64,000 nt of DNA from NCBI RefSeq assembly GCF_964656455.1, contig NC_135712.1, positions 72,669,239-72,733,238 on the forward strand, given 5' to 3'. The DNA comes from Halichoerus grypus. Lineage: Eukaryota > Chordata > Mammalia > Carnivora > Phocidae. Numbering within the stretch: position 1 is the stretch's first letter; the number at the start of each line of letters is the position of its first letter. The translations under genes and the position numbers were made by a program. Shown one piece after another: positions 8,940 through 20,984 of this stretch. The notes below the pieces were generated by a model, which searched no databases, was not told where the DNA came from, and saw only the letters and a list, made by a program, of their open reading frames with translations.

Positions 8940-10320
8940 TCAGGGACGCGCGCGCGCCCTCGCCATCCTTTTCCTTTCCACCCACAGACTCTTGGTTCTG
9001 CGGCCTGTTGAGGTGGCGGGCCGGGCAGCAGCCTCTTCCCCTCCTTCTCGCCCCGCGGGCTGCCAGGGCAGCCTCGGCACCCGGCGCGCGCGGGCCCTTT
9101 AAGAGCTACACCAGCCGAGCTGCAGTTTGACATCAGCCGGCCGGCGAGGGCGCGCCTGGAGCCGGAGCACGTGCCAGGATGTTTTATTGCCGCCGCGGCT
9201 GCGGCCGGGCCGGGAGGATGTGTGTGTGCGTGCGTGTGTGAGTGTGTGTGCGCGCGCCCCGGGGGCAGGGAGGCGGGGGGCGGCGGCGGGCGGCGGAGCG
9301 CGGGGGCTGGTTCTTGGTCCCCGGGAGAAGCCAAGAAGGTAAATAGCAGCTGCTGTGCTCGAGCCTGGGAAAACCCCGCCCCCTGCGCCTGGCCGGGGCT
9401 CATTGGCGCGCGCTGCGTGTGGGGTGTGTGTGTGTGTGTCCGGGGGCCCCCTCCTCCGGCCCCCGCCGGGGCAGGAATCCGAGGGGGCGGCGGGCTGGGA
9501 GCCGAGCCCCGGCGCTTACCACCGCTCCCCCCGCCCCCCCGCCTTTCCCCGGCCAAGGTCAGCCCTTCCGGGCGGGGAACGCACGCCCCGGGGTGGATAG
9601 TGGGGAATTATTCCAACCCCCCACTCCACCCCTGATTTCGGGCTTGGGGTTTTAACTCGGCCGAAAGCCTCACTAGCAACAGCCCGGGGGAGGGGTGGGG
9701 GCATTCTTGTTTGCTCCTTGCCCCGGCCCTCCCTCCCTCCCTCCCCCCGCGGGGCCCCAGGCGCCCGCCGCGGTCACGAGATGCCTGACCGCACTTAGGA
9801 AGCGGCCGGGTCAGCCTCCTGCCTCCGCTCGGCGGCTGCGGTTAAAGCGGCTTCGCGCCGCCCGCCCCTTCCCCGGGTCCAGGGCTGCCGGGCAGCTCCC
9901 CCTCGCTGCGCCCGGGCGGCCGCCGGCGGGCGGCCGGGAGGAGGCGGGCGGCGCGGGCGGCTGCGTGCTGCCGGCTGGCCGGGCCGCGCGCCGGGAGGAG
10001 CCGCCGCCGCCGCCGCCGGGTGCCACGTGGCGGGCGCCGGGCCGGGAGCGCCAGGGCTCTGGCGGCGGCCTCCCTGGGGGATTTGCCGCGCGGGGCGGGC
10101 GACGCGCACTGCCCCAGCCGGCCGGCCGCCACCGCCGCCTCCCGCCCGCCCGCCCGCCCGCCGGCGCGGGTCGCCGGCCCCCGCGCCCCCACCCCCTCCA
10201 CCCCGCTGCTCGGGAAGCTCGGGGCAGCCCGGGAGCCCAGCGTCTTGTTTGATGTCGCGCTCCCCCCGCCCTCCCAGCCCTTCTCCAGGCTTGGAGGCCG
10301 CCAGAGGCCTGGCACACATT
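8940..10320. promoter_or_regulatory. CpG island upstream of HES1
   Basis: This stretch is dense in G+C and CpG, with GC boxes, CACGTG E-boxes at 9168-9173 and 10024-10029 (the latter within the palindrome GCCACGTGGC), and a TG/CG alternating tract at 9219-9258. It begins about 0.8 kb upstream of the HES1 start and is separated from it by A/T-rich DNA with A-runs at 8674-8690 and 8714-8729. Long open frames on both strands come from the base composition and have no family resemblance. It may be a second or divergent promoter. No CpG count was computed. Confidence 0.75.
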
Positions 10321-10439
10321 TCTCAGACACTTCATTCCTTCCTTCCTCCGAGCTCCCCACTGAGATAATGTTGTAAATGGTTCCACCAGATCTCGTCCGG
10401 ATGAGATTCAGCGGTTCCTGACTCGGGGTGACCTTGGGC

Positions 10440-11320
10440 AAGCCCCTCTCGTTCTTTCATTCTGTAGCGCACGCTCTGTGCCAGACACCGTGTTAAACCC
10501 TGGGATTACCAAGATGAGAGATACAGTGGCAGTCTGCAAGGAGTTTGCAGTCAACTGGGGACAGACAGACCCTGATTTTCTGATGGATGACGGGGCATTC
10601 CTCCATTATTCCTCTCTCTTAGGGCTTAAGATGATGGCCTGACAGAACCTCAAGGAAGCACTAGACCACACTTGTATGGGCAACACTCTTGCCCGACTGG
10701 GGGCAGGGATACAGGGGATGAAGAAAATGGTTATTACCCTCAGGAAGCCTACAGCAGAGAGTGCAGCCGACATCTATTTCCCAGTATATTCCTCTGGTCG
10801 GTTGGAGGGAGACATCCATGTGTCTAGATAGAAGTAAAATGCTGTGGAGGTTTAGGACAGTTAAATTACTAATAAGTGGTGGTATCTTGGAAAACTTCCA
10901 GGAGGAAATGGCATGTGCTTTGTATCTTGAAAAATAGGTAGGATTGGGGCACTGGAAATGTGAGTCATGGGGCTGGGGAGGATGGGAGTACCCATGGCAT
11001 GAAAGGCCTACAGTCTGGAACTGGAGGTCCTGATTCAGGGAACATAGTCTGGAGTCCAGGATGTATGACAGGCAGGAGTATAAGAAGGGACTGAAGGAGG
11101 AGCCTCGAGGCCAAGTCACAAGACCTTTAAACATCTTGCTAAAGGACTTTAAGCCTTCTCTTCAGACAATGGAGAGCTATGAAATGCTCTTGAATAGAGC
11201 AGGGACATCAAGGTTCTCCTTGAGAAGGATGGCTCTGGCAAAAGTGTGGAGAGTGGATTGCAGGATTTAGATGCAGAGAGCCCAGTTAGGAGGATTCAAG
11301 CGGGTGAAGGAGGTTCCTAA
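10440..11320 (+). repeat. L2 (LINE-2) fossil
   Basis: It starts with a diverged form of the L2 wording (CTGTGCCAGACACCGTGTTA, then GGATTACCAAGATGAGA). It continues through text on the last part of the element, including GGAGAGCTATGAAATGC and GTGTGGAGAGTGGATTGCAG. Heavily diverged; boundaries are approximate. Confidence 0.65.
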
Positions 11321-13595
11321 GTGCCAGGTGTAGACTGATACTCACCCGGAAGCGCCTGCCTAGAACCAGCTCACCTGGGCGTTGACTGCACACCGTCCAG
11401 TGACCCAAGTTCAGCAGAAGCCTGTCTACCCTTTCATGCCACGTTCCCCCACGATGTGGAGTCTAACTAAAGAGTCATTTGACTCTGACGGTATTTACCT
11501 TCCAAGCGTCATTTCCATCTTCCAGGACAGCCCTCAAGTCTGCAGCCAAACCTTTACCTCATTGCAGGCTTGGTTTACTCACTCTTGCCCCTCAGGCTAC
11601 TCTCTGGGATTTTTGTGTGTTTTTTTTAACACACTGCAGAGTGGGCTGTGCCCTATCATGTTCTGAAGAAATGATGAACAATGTCTCCTTTGTTGACCTG
11701 CACCCTGGGCCAGTGGGACAGGACTTTTCTTTCTTATTTTAAACAGATGGAAAGGTGGTGATGACAGAAAATTGTCCGTTGCTTTTGAAAAAAAAGGTGG
11801 AGTTTTCCTGTGTATTTGAAATCCTCTCGGTGAAAGGTGATGAGCCTCCGAAGTCACCCTCCTTTCTGCCATGCAAACTTTGCAAGCTTCTTAAAATGCT
11901 CTACTCAGCATCTGACTTTTTAAAAACTGCATAAATACTCTGACCCAGATTCTTCCAAGGAACTAAACCCTTCCCAGGGAAGCATGTTAACTCTTTCCAG
12001 GTTTCCCCCCAAGTCTGTGAGAGCCAGTGACTTCCTCCACTAAGTTCTGCTATGACATTGACTGCGGTCTGCTGTTGGTCCCAATTAACTAGCTGGGTAT
12101 GCCACCCCCTGTCCCTTCTAGCCCGAGTCTTTTCTTGTCTCTGCCTCTGTCATCTCTTTGGGATTTGGCACCCTGAAGGTGCGTGGAGAATGTTGATTAT
12201 AGTCAGGTTAGGGTCTCACTGCTGTGCCTGAGGCAGCTCTCATGGGTCAAATAGTTAATCAGCAACCCTTTTATTGCCACTTTAGGAGTGCTTAGACTGG
12301 TAGAATGAGCAAATAACTTAAACACACACACACATTTTTTGAGAGACAGAGGGGTCAGTCAAGTAACCAGAAATGTGCCCTGGATTTGTCTCTGGGCCGA
12401 ACAGACAAACAAACAAAAAACCTGAACCCATGAAATCTCTGGCCCTCCACCCTAACCATTCAAGAAGAAAATTTCTTTGCAAATGTACTTATACACTATT
12501 TTTCAGTATCCTTACTTATCCTGGGCAGTGAAAATAGGACCAAGCCGACACTCTTCCCACCCCCTCTCAAATGGGGAACTAAGCTCCTACACTCAAGAAA
12601 AGACTTTGGGAATTGGAAGCCTCCCATTAGATAGAATGGCTTTATTTTTCAGTCCTCCCCCCACCCCCAAAGCAAAGGGAATATTGAACCCTGTTCATCA
12701 ACAGAGGTCACCTCTTTGATCCCACTGTGAGACCAGCAGAACACAAGGAACCTTTCCCACTGTATCATGCCGGATAAATAGGACCAGGGGCTGCTCTGTT
12801 TATCCCCGTCCCCCTTTCTGGGCCACGAAGGGTGATTTTCTCTGTCTTCTGACATCACCTGTTTGCTTTAAACCATAAAACAAATAACTGCACCTCTAGT
12901 GAGACTCCCCTTTGTCCCTAGGTATCAGAATGGTTTGTGGGTTTGGTTTAAAGCTACAGAAAAGACAGAAAGTGAGAAAAGAAAAAAGGTATTTTGCCTG
13001 AGGACTTGAAGCCCCCCCCCCCTCCCCGTTTTCCTCCGCTTGACTGACTTTCTCACACTCGGATTCCCTGCAGCCTGCCAGAGCCGAGGTAGCTGCCCTG
13101 CCAAGAGCTATCCTGGGAGAGCTATTGAAAGAGCCTTGAGTAAGTACACACGGGGCGGATTTCTCCTCCCCCAGTACCTGCTCCGCACCTGTACAGGGAG
13201 CAGTCCCACACATATCACCTGATCGCAGCCTTTTCAGAGACCGTGAGAAAAATAAAGCCCGGGCTAGAAGAGCTGTTTGTTGTCTCTCCAGAGCTGCAGG
13301 CAGCTCCCCGCAGTCTGAGTGCCCAGCAACAGCACATCGCGGCCGTCGGCGGGGCGGTGCACGCGTGTCTGCCGGTGCGCGAGCCTGGTGGGAAGGGGCG
13401 GGAAGCCAGAGATCACCTGCAGGTGCCTCCCTGCCTGCGTTTTCTGCCATCCGCCTGTCCTTTGCTAGAATCATGATGGTGTTCCTTCTAGATAAGAGCC
13501 CATATATGCTCATCATGGCAGAATTCACAACCAGGATTTCTTACCTTAAGGTTCACGGAGGAATGCCCGCCCCCGCCCCCTCTTCCGCGGAACCT

Positions 13596-13621
13596 AAAAA
13601 AAAAAAAAAAAAAAAAAAAAA
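13596..13621. repeat. poly(A) run, 26 bases
   Basis: An uninterrupted run of A. It is not preceded by a SINE body and so is a simple repeat or a processed tail of something unrecognisable. Confidence 0.9.
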
Positions 13622-14483
13622 TGCCTGGAATGGAATTCAAAATTAAGTCTAGATGCATATTTGGCAGTAGCTTAATATATGCTTTTTGACTGGATGGATG
13701 AACCAATGAATGCATCGTTTTTTCCTGAGAGGAGGGTCCATAGCTTTCAGCAGAATTTCAGAGCTTCTTGAAGGGGACCCAGGAAGGTGGAGGAAACTGA
13801 TCTAGGCAACCTTCACTTACAAGTGTGTACTCTAAGGCCCAGGGGGGCAAGGGACTGGCTTAAGGGCCTGCAGCAACACAGGGCCAGAGTGGGAGCCAGC
13901 AGCCAGCTCCGAGCTCTTTCCACCACACCACAGTGGTGTGGACCATGGGAAATTCAGAGTGGGGTTTATAGAGTTGTGCTCACCATGGAAGCCTGGATTT
14001 AAAATAGACACATTAATAAAAGTACTTTGAATTTCCAGAACTTTTTTTAAATTTTAAATTCTGAGGCTCTTGAGCTGCTCGGCACCCAATTTTTGGATGG
14101 AGAAAGGGACAGGCAAGAAAGCCAAGTGTTTATCAAGAGAAGAGGATTCAGAAATGCTTAGAACAAGAGTCCTGGTTGCCATGAAGAGGCATTAGAAACA
14201 ACTGCAACTCTGCATTCCATCTTTGATAAAAATAAGTGGCTACTTCTGAACGAAACTGCCTGGTTGGGTTCTAGCCAAGCGGGGACCTCAAGGTGCAAAC
14301 GGGGTGGAGGCAGCAAGAGAAGCTGTCAACATTGGCTAATAGCAGCCTGTAATGCTTTCTGCTCCCCACTCCCCACCCCCCCCTTGGAAAACTTCACCAA
14401 GCCAGTGAGACCAGGGGAATGTGCACTTTTCTGACGGGCCCCCGGAAAGGAAAGGATGGTTGCCAAGAAAGCCTTTTCCAAAC

Positions 14484-14520
14484 GGGGGGGGGGGGGGGGG
14501 GTGGGGGGGGGGAGGGGAGG
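14484..14520. repeat. poly(G) tract
   Basis: Eighteen G, then T, then a further G-run interrupted by single A. It has strong G-quadruplex potential on the plus strand. Exact length may be unreliable in assembly. Confidence 0.9.
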
Positions 14521-14579
14521 GCGCTCTGGAATGGCTTACCTCCCACATCTGGCCCAGTCACAGCAGCAACAGCAGTGCG

Positions 14580-14960
14580 GTGGGAAGCCTCTAAACTTGC
14601 TTTTAGCTGACCTTTACCCTCTGAACAGGGCTGCAGTGAGTCAAACCTGCAAGTGCAGGGATGAGGAGGGCATTCCCCAGGGAGCGCAGGGTAGCTAACT
14701 TGCACCCTTGTGTGTGAAAGGCTCGGAACCACACAGGGGCCGGTGGCTGGGGGGGGGTTTCTGGAAGGCTCAAGAAGGTGGGGTGACGCCTAGCCCTTTA
14801 AACCCAGGCCATGCATTTGTTTGGCTTGCTAATAATGGCTGCTCAAATTGTGACATCACGCTAAGTTGCTTAAAAAAATTAAAAAAACCCTCAGCTAGCC
14901 AGGAAAACCATTAGGATTAAACTTAGGGCCTGAAGATGATATGGGATGAATGTTGCAACA
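14580..14960. promoter_or_regulatory. Candidate upstream HES1 enhancer (repeat-poor, motif-rich)
   Basis: There is no visible repeat. The AT-rich right half includes ATGCATTTGTTTGGC, GCTAATAATGGC, TGACATCACG and TTAATTAAA, which resemble POU/SOX, homeodomain and CRE-like sites. It lies about 6.5 kb upstream of the HES1 start. This is a candidate from sequence texture only. Confidence 0.35.
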
Positions 14961-17900
14961 TTTTTTAATTAAAGGGTCAGGGGAGGCAGGGGAAGAGACC
15001 TAAGAGGTGGTATAATTGAGCCCAAGAGAACGTGACTTGCCTGAGGTTCAGCAGCCTCTCCAAGAGGAAATAGCAAAGCCAGAATTAGGCTTAGATTTTC
15101 TGCCCACCAGTCCAGAAACCCACCTCACCATATCTCTCTAAAAACATTTTGAAATGTCATTTACAGCAAGTGTGGATTTTCCAATTGCGAGCTTGAACTA
15201 CCTGCTGGTGAGTGAGTTGGTAATGTGAGAGACTACGCCGGCACAGAGCATGGGTGAACTCCGGGCTTGCTGCACTGTGATCTTCTCTCGGATTTGCCCA
15301 TTACCCCGTAACCTCATGAAAAGAAAGGATCTTGATTTCTGAGTTCCAGCAGATAGGAAGCCACTTGCAGGGCTTAAGTCGGCCTGCCTCCCAGTCAGCC
15401 AAAGTGAGCCAAGCCACACACCATCCCTCCTTTCTTCGGATTGCCAACCGGTTTCCCTTATTTGTGCTCTAGAAGGAAGATAGGGGGGCGGGGAGAGAAT
15501 ATGTCCAGGCCCTGAATCTGTGCTTCATCAATACTAGGCTTTCATCGGGACCAGAGAAGACGTGATGATGTTGGAGCACAGAGACATGGAGCTGGTGGCT
15601 GACGTCACATGTAGCAGAGGGAGAGGTGAGAAATATAATGGATTTTCCAAGTGGTCGATAGATGGCACTTGCATGTGAAGTACATATTTTTCCTTTTAGA
15701 GATCAGGCTTCGGGAACAAGAGAAGATGGTTTAGGCAGGTGCCAGAGCCACAGCTTAAGACTCCGGTGGTTTCCAGCATGGTTGGGGTCTTTGGGTCTCA
15801 TCCGCAGAGTTGGCGCTAACTGTTCCCTGCTGGTAGATGACAGGGCACTTTCTAGTCCATTACGGCATTTTGTCCTCATATATGGTTTGATGATCTAGAA
15901 GGATTTTGGTGGGAGGCTTAGGGAGGGAGAGAACATTCAAGTGGTCAGTGCAGGAGGCATTTGGCTAGGCCATGGTTTACAAGGGGCACAAGATATAGGA
16001 TAGGTAAGCTTTCTGGAAAACGGTACCTTTAAGGAGACAAGGCAGGGCAGGGAGCTTAGCAGCCAGGGGAGAATCAACTTTTCTTTCTCAGCCATGGACA
16101 AAAATAGAGTTTGCAGAAAAATGGAACAGAGGGAAGAAGAGAGATGTCTGTCAACTTGGTATAGAATATCGGTAATCCAGAGGACACATCTTTGGGAGTG
16201 TGTGTGTGTGTGTGGTGGGGGGAAGCAAGGAGGAAGTGTCCTTTCTTGTGATGGGGGGAAGGAATCCCACTTAGCAAGAAGATGACTGAGTGGGGTCTGG
16301 AAAGGATACAGAAAAGGCAACGGCTGTAGTCTCCCCTGGGCTGAGGCTTAGTTCAGCAGCCAGTGCTTCGCAGAGGGAGACGGGGGCTGTGAGTGAGGGG
16401 CCCTTATACAACTCTGGCATCTGCACCACTTTTCCCCACTAGCTAGTTTGTTCTGTGCTGTTTGTATCGCTGTGGGCATAACATAAAATCCCAGACTGGA
16501 AAAGCCCGTGGGATTGTTTGGGATGATGGCAGGGAATGGGGGAGGGGCACGGGAGGCCTGCATCCTGCTCCGTGGTTAGTCTGAGGGTCATGGCCCCGGC
16601 GAGGAGGTGGCTTCGTGGCTCAGAACGAAGGGGGAGGCAAGCCCCTTGAATCCTCGCCGCGCCAGGGTAAGGACCGAGGACCAAGTGTTCAACCCCAGCT
16701 CCCTGACTCTTGTGGGCAAGTGCCCACATCATGCAGTGCATTCGGGGTCCCCTCAGCCCCACTCTGCGGGAGGCGTTCTGTGACATAGGGAAAAGGAAGC
16801 TCTCCTTTTGTACGGTTGGACGTCCACAGGGCAGCCTTGACTGAAACCTGACAGGGGCCAGGGAGGGCGAGCTCTGTTGGAACACGCTGGCGTGGAGCAG
16901 GCCTGCCTGAATGACGGAGGTCTCTAGATAAAGTCCCGGAGCGTTGCCGGCTCCCGGAGGAGGTTGCCAAGCTGCGCGTGTATCCGGCACGTATCCAGCT
17001 GTGGCCTTTCTCTCTCTAGCCTTCCATAGCCATGGGGTGGGGGTGGGGGGCAGCACTCTCGGGCAAGTATTTGATCTCCTTGTCCTCGGTGGCGATTCAC
17101 CCTCCTCACCTGCCCTCAAAAGTCCTGGCACTTGGGACAGACCTAGACTCCGTGTCTAGGACTACTCGTTATCGGGATGGAAGGATAGAGTCCCAGCTTG
17201 TTTTCTTTGAACCGAGTGAACCTGTGTTGGTGGTGGTGAGGTAATTTAGTCAAGGATTACAACTGTCCAATTTCTAATTGCCTGTTTCACTGAATTCAGT
17301 TCTGTGACTATTTTTGAGCCCCTACTATGTGTAAGGCAGAACTACACGCCTCTTTTGACAGATCACTTCCGTCCCTGCTGCTATTTGAATGCTGGTCATC
17401 TGTGCAGAGTGGTGAGATTTATATTATAAAAATTTCCCCTTTGCCTCCCACATTCTTCATTTCTATTGCTTCTCTGATAAAAAAAAAAAAAAAAGGCTCT
17501 GAAACTCCTTACGGTGTCTGGCACCCCCAAATCTTTGGAGAATAAATGCATGACTGAACTTTGACTTAAGGAAATAGGTTTTATCGGCAATTGGGTGAAA
17601 CCCTCAGAGGGTCAGTGTATTTTTCCAGATTTACTGGATTGCGGAATCTAAGAGGTGGGTTTACTTTGACCACTCCTGGTGGCCACCTCTGGCCAGCTGG
17701 GCTGTCCCCTGCAGACAGCTCTACTCTGTTGCAATCAGGTGAATTTAGAGGAGTCTGTGGCTGTCCGTATTTTCCCAGGCCTATCTTTATTGATGGTTAT
17801 TAAAGGCACACCACCACATGGCAATATGAAAGTACAAAGCAATTCCCGGGGTAAGGTGCGTGGGAAGAAGTGAGATACTGAGCTCCCAAACCGTTCTACT

Positions 17901-18465
17901 GTAATCATAGTCTGCCAAATTGATGTATAGTTAATCAGTAAGATTTAGGCAGCCAGTTTCTACCACTGGGCAGCAGATGGGAAGGGGGAAAAGGCTGGTG
18001 GGGAGATCACTGTTCCTTCTGGAAAACTGGGAAAGAAATTGAGAAGGAGGTCACATGAGAAAGGAGAGGCTGGTGGGCAGTCCCCCAGGTGGAGCAGGAA
18101 CCCTCAAAAGGTCGGAGGAAGGACCCCTGCTGACTTCTTCGCTGGCCTTCACGCTCTGTTCATGCCAGCCCCTCGCGGAAGATTCTGTGTAACCAAGAAG
18201 GACGGCGTAATCGTGCGCAGACATGCTGGGTTTAGTACGTGTAAACACAGCACACAAAAACACCAATTTTTACAGAGCACCCCAACACACCTGTTGCTTT
18301 ACGATGTTGATGATATTGATAAAGGGGCTGTAAAGTCGAGGTGAAATGGCCTCATATTTAAATAGGAACTTCAAGTGTTTTACAGCTGAGATTTGACTGA
18401 GCTGATGATTATTTCTGTTAGGAATGTTGCACACATATCTCTATACGTTCAGGGAAAACGATAGC

Positions 18466-18690
18466 AGTGTGGCTAGAAAGCAAGAACAACGGAGCCAGAC
18501 TGCTTCAGTTCATGTTCCAGCTTGTTTCCTTTCTAACTATGTGACCTAACTCTTCTGTACCTCGATTTCCTTCCCTGCTCAATGGGGAGAGAGTCATAGT
18601 GCTTATAGGATTGCTGTGACGACTAATATATCACGTGCTTAGAACAGGGCCCGGCATGTCACAAATACAAAGTAAGTTTTCAGCCACTTC
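18466..18690 (+). repeat. MIR element, nearly full length
   Basis: It follows the MIR consensus in order: GGAGCCAGACTGCTTCAGTT, CTATGTGACC, CTCGATTTCCTTCCCTGCTC, AATGGGGAGAGAG, then TTAGAACAGGGCCCGGCA. It is one of the clearest MIRs in the window. Confidence 0.8.
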
Positions 18691-18907
18691 TCTCAGTGCT
18701 CTCTGTGTATCTGCAGCATGTAAGATAGGTAGCCTCATTTATCGGGGAAAAGAATCATAAGATGTTAGTTAATATTTTCAAAGAAATGGATGGCCAACCA
18801 CTGTGGTAAATTGGTCCATGAATATTTGGCAAAGCCAAGGCTTCAGCCAGTCTTTTTTGAGTCACAGGCTGGGGGACCAGGAGAAACCTAAAAAATTATC
18901 TGGCTCC

Positions 18908-19140
18908 GGCGCGCCGGGGTGGCTCAGTCGGTTGAGCGTCTGACTCTTTATTTTGCTCAGGTCATGATCTCAGGGTTGTGGGATCCAGCCTGGTGCCGGA
19001 CTCCATGCTAGGCGTGGAGCCTGCTTAAGATTCTTTCTCTCCCTCTCCCTCTGCCCGTCCCCCCCCACCCCCTGGCTCTTGCGCACGCACACGCTCTCTC
19101 TCAAAATAAAAAAAAAAAGAAAAATAAATAAATAAATGAA
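18908..19140 (+). mobile_element. Carnivore tRNA-derived SINE (CAN-SINE) with 11-bp TSD
   Basis: The head GGTGGCTCAGTCGGTTGAGC carries a pol III A-box-like stretch, followed by GGTCATGATCTC, a CT-rich block and an A-rich tail of AAATAAATAAAT. TATCTGGCTCC flanks it exactly at 18897-18907 and 19141-19151. The body is somewhat diverged. Confidence 0.95.
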
Positions 19141-19780
19141 TATCTGGCTCCTTCTCCTTTTCCAGAGAAGAGGGTCTCTACCACACAAGTAGCCCTGCTT
19201 TGAGTAATGGAAACAAGCCTCAGGCCCACAGAAGGGAGAATTCTGGATGCAGGCAAGGGCATCAGTGTGGACCTGGCGCGCAGGATGTGTGGGAGGGCCC
19301 AGCCCCGCAGGGAGGAATGGGAAGCGCTGCAGAGGGGCACTTAATGCGCAGGAGCAAACCCGGGCAGGCCCTCGCTGGATCCAGTCACACTTAACGTGAG
19401 ATACGATTGGTGGAAAGATGCGCGTCTGAGGCCTTTCCTGCCCCAGGGGTGCTTGTAGATGACCATATAGTTTATGGTCCCGACTCGGTCACTTCTGAGA
19501 GTGAAAGGTAGTGTTGTTCACAATCAGGTCGGGACACTTGGTGTAATTTGGGACTCGTGGCCATCCTACTTCTGTGGCCTGTGGTGACATGTTCTCCATT
19601 GTTCCTCTGGCCAGTCAGCAGTCTTTTTATCAGAGATGCTTCCTGAGGAGGAATATTATTCTTAGTCACTGATGTCTTAGCACTTCTATGTCTCTGGAAG
19701 GTGATGCCATTGATCTACCTTCCATAAAGGGAGGAGCCCCATTGTTGAGCCTAGAGGACCTTATTCGGGGTATCTAGGAG

Positions 19781-19817
19781 AAGGGAGGGTCAGAGGGCCT
19801 CCCTCTGACCCTCCCTT
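19781..19817. repeat. Perfect inverted repeat, 17-bp arms, 3-nt loop
   Basis: AAGGGAGGGTCAGAGGG (19781-19797) is followed by CCT and its exact reverse complement (19801-19817). It lies directly before a TTTTA microsatellite. No SINE body is present. Confidence 0.95.
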
Positions 19818-19851
19818 TATTTATTTTTATTTTTATTTTTATTTTTATTTT
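19815..19851. repeat. (TTTTA)n microsatellite
   Basis: TTTATTTATTTTTATTTTTA-type run, about five pentamer units. Confidence 0.9.
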
Positions 19852-20984
19852 GGTCGGACGGTTGCTTACAGTATGTGTGACAGGACTTGGTCTCCTCTTC
19901 TGTAGAGCAGACAAGTACGTCTGTCCACCTTCCGGTCTGCACCAGGCTGTGTGCTTTCATAGCGATGCCACCAGCAACTCTTGCACCAGCCACCATGGCC
20001 GACAACATCCGTGTGTCTTGGGCATGTGTATGCAAAGAAAGCAAGTGCTGTAGTTTGAAATCCAGGCCCTTGTTTAATGGCAGAGGGAAGACCCCAAAGG
20101 AAGGAGCTTTTTCCCCACCTGACATACTTGTATTTGACTAAGTCTTTTATGGAAGAAGAAGAAGAACAACAACAAAAAAAACCCCAAAACGCTCCCCCCA
20201 CCCCGCCCCCCGAATAGGTCAAAGTCAAGGTTTGCTCTTTGTTATTTTCTTAAAAAAAGACAAGAAAGAAAAGAAAACTGGGTCCCTTGCCTGAGTGTTC
20301 TCCTATGTGCCTATTTAATGATTAATAATACCTTGTGGGCTATTGTTTGATGTGGCCTCTGCTGGTTTGAACAGGAGAATACTGATTCACTCTTGAGGCA
20401 TTTATGAATCACAAGTGTTTACCCTGAGACAATAAACGAAAGGGGGAGATTGAAAAAAAAAAAAAAACCCACCCAAATATGTTGAATTCTTTGAGCAAAA
20501 ACTGGAGATAACAGGAGATCTTAGTCTTTGATACCCTGTGTGGGGCCCATTGCTTTCTCTCACAGAATAAAGACCATGTCAAATGACCAAGATGAGGCAT
20601 TTGAGTTTTATAGATTTTTCCTTTCACTTGCTGATAGGGTTGAGGCGTTTCCCCTTGTTTTCCAGGTCACATGCATCCCTTGTCTTCCCACCTGTCTGGT
20701 CCCTCCACGTCAGTTGTTTAGAAGGGAGTTTCTGGATGGTTCTTTAGGGGCACTATTTCCCCCGAGAGGGTGGATTCAAGAGATGGAGAGACCCGACAGG
20801 CCTCGGTGACAGACCGGACCAGGGCGGCTAAGGAGGAGCCGCTCCCTCGATGACACTTGGTTTATCACAGTTGCACTTGCAATAATAGGTCCTAGACTTT
20901 TTTCCCTTCTTTCTGCCCTGAAGCCTAGAGTTGAGTGAAAAAAGATTGCTACTTTTGCCCCTGATGGCCCTTTACATTTTTTTT

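Larger units (their letters stand above)
11320..18465. other. Intergenic region upstream of HES1 without recognisable genes
   Basis: No exon-like homology is recognisable. It holds scattered MIR-like fossils (about 13820-13930 and 15010-15110, both antisense), a 26-base A-run at 13596-13621, a G-run at 14484-14513, a TG run near 16199-16214, and two repeat-poor blocks (12900-13500 and 14580-14960). No carnivore SINE or L1 is seen here. Confidence 0.6.

Noticed and set aside
9795..10441. Several overlapping 174-199-codon frames
   Set aside because: Multiple frames on both strands are open together, which is typical of GC-rich islands where stop codons are rare.
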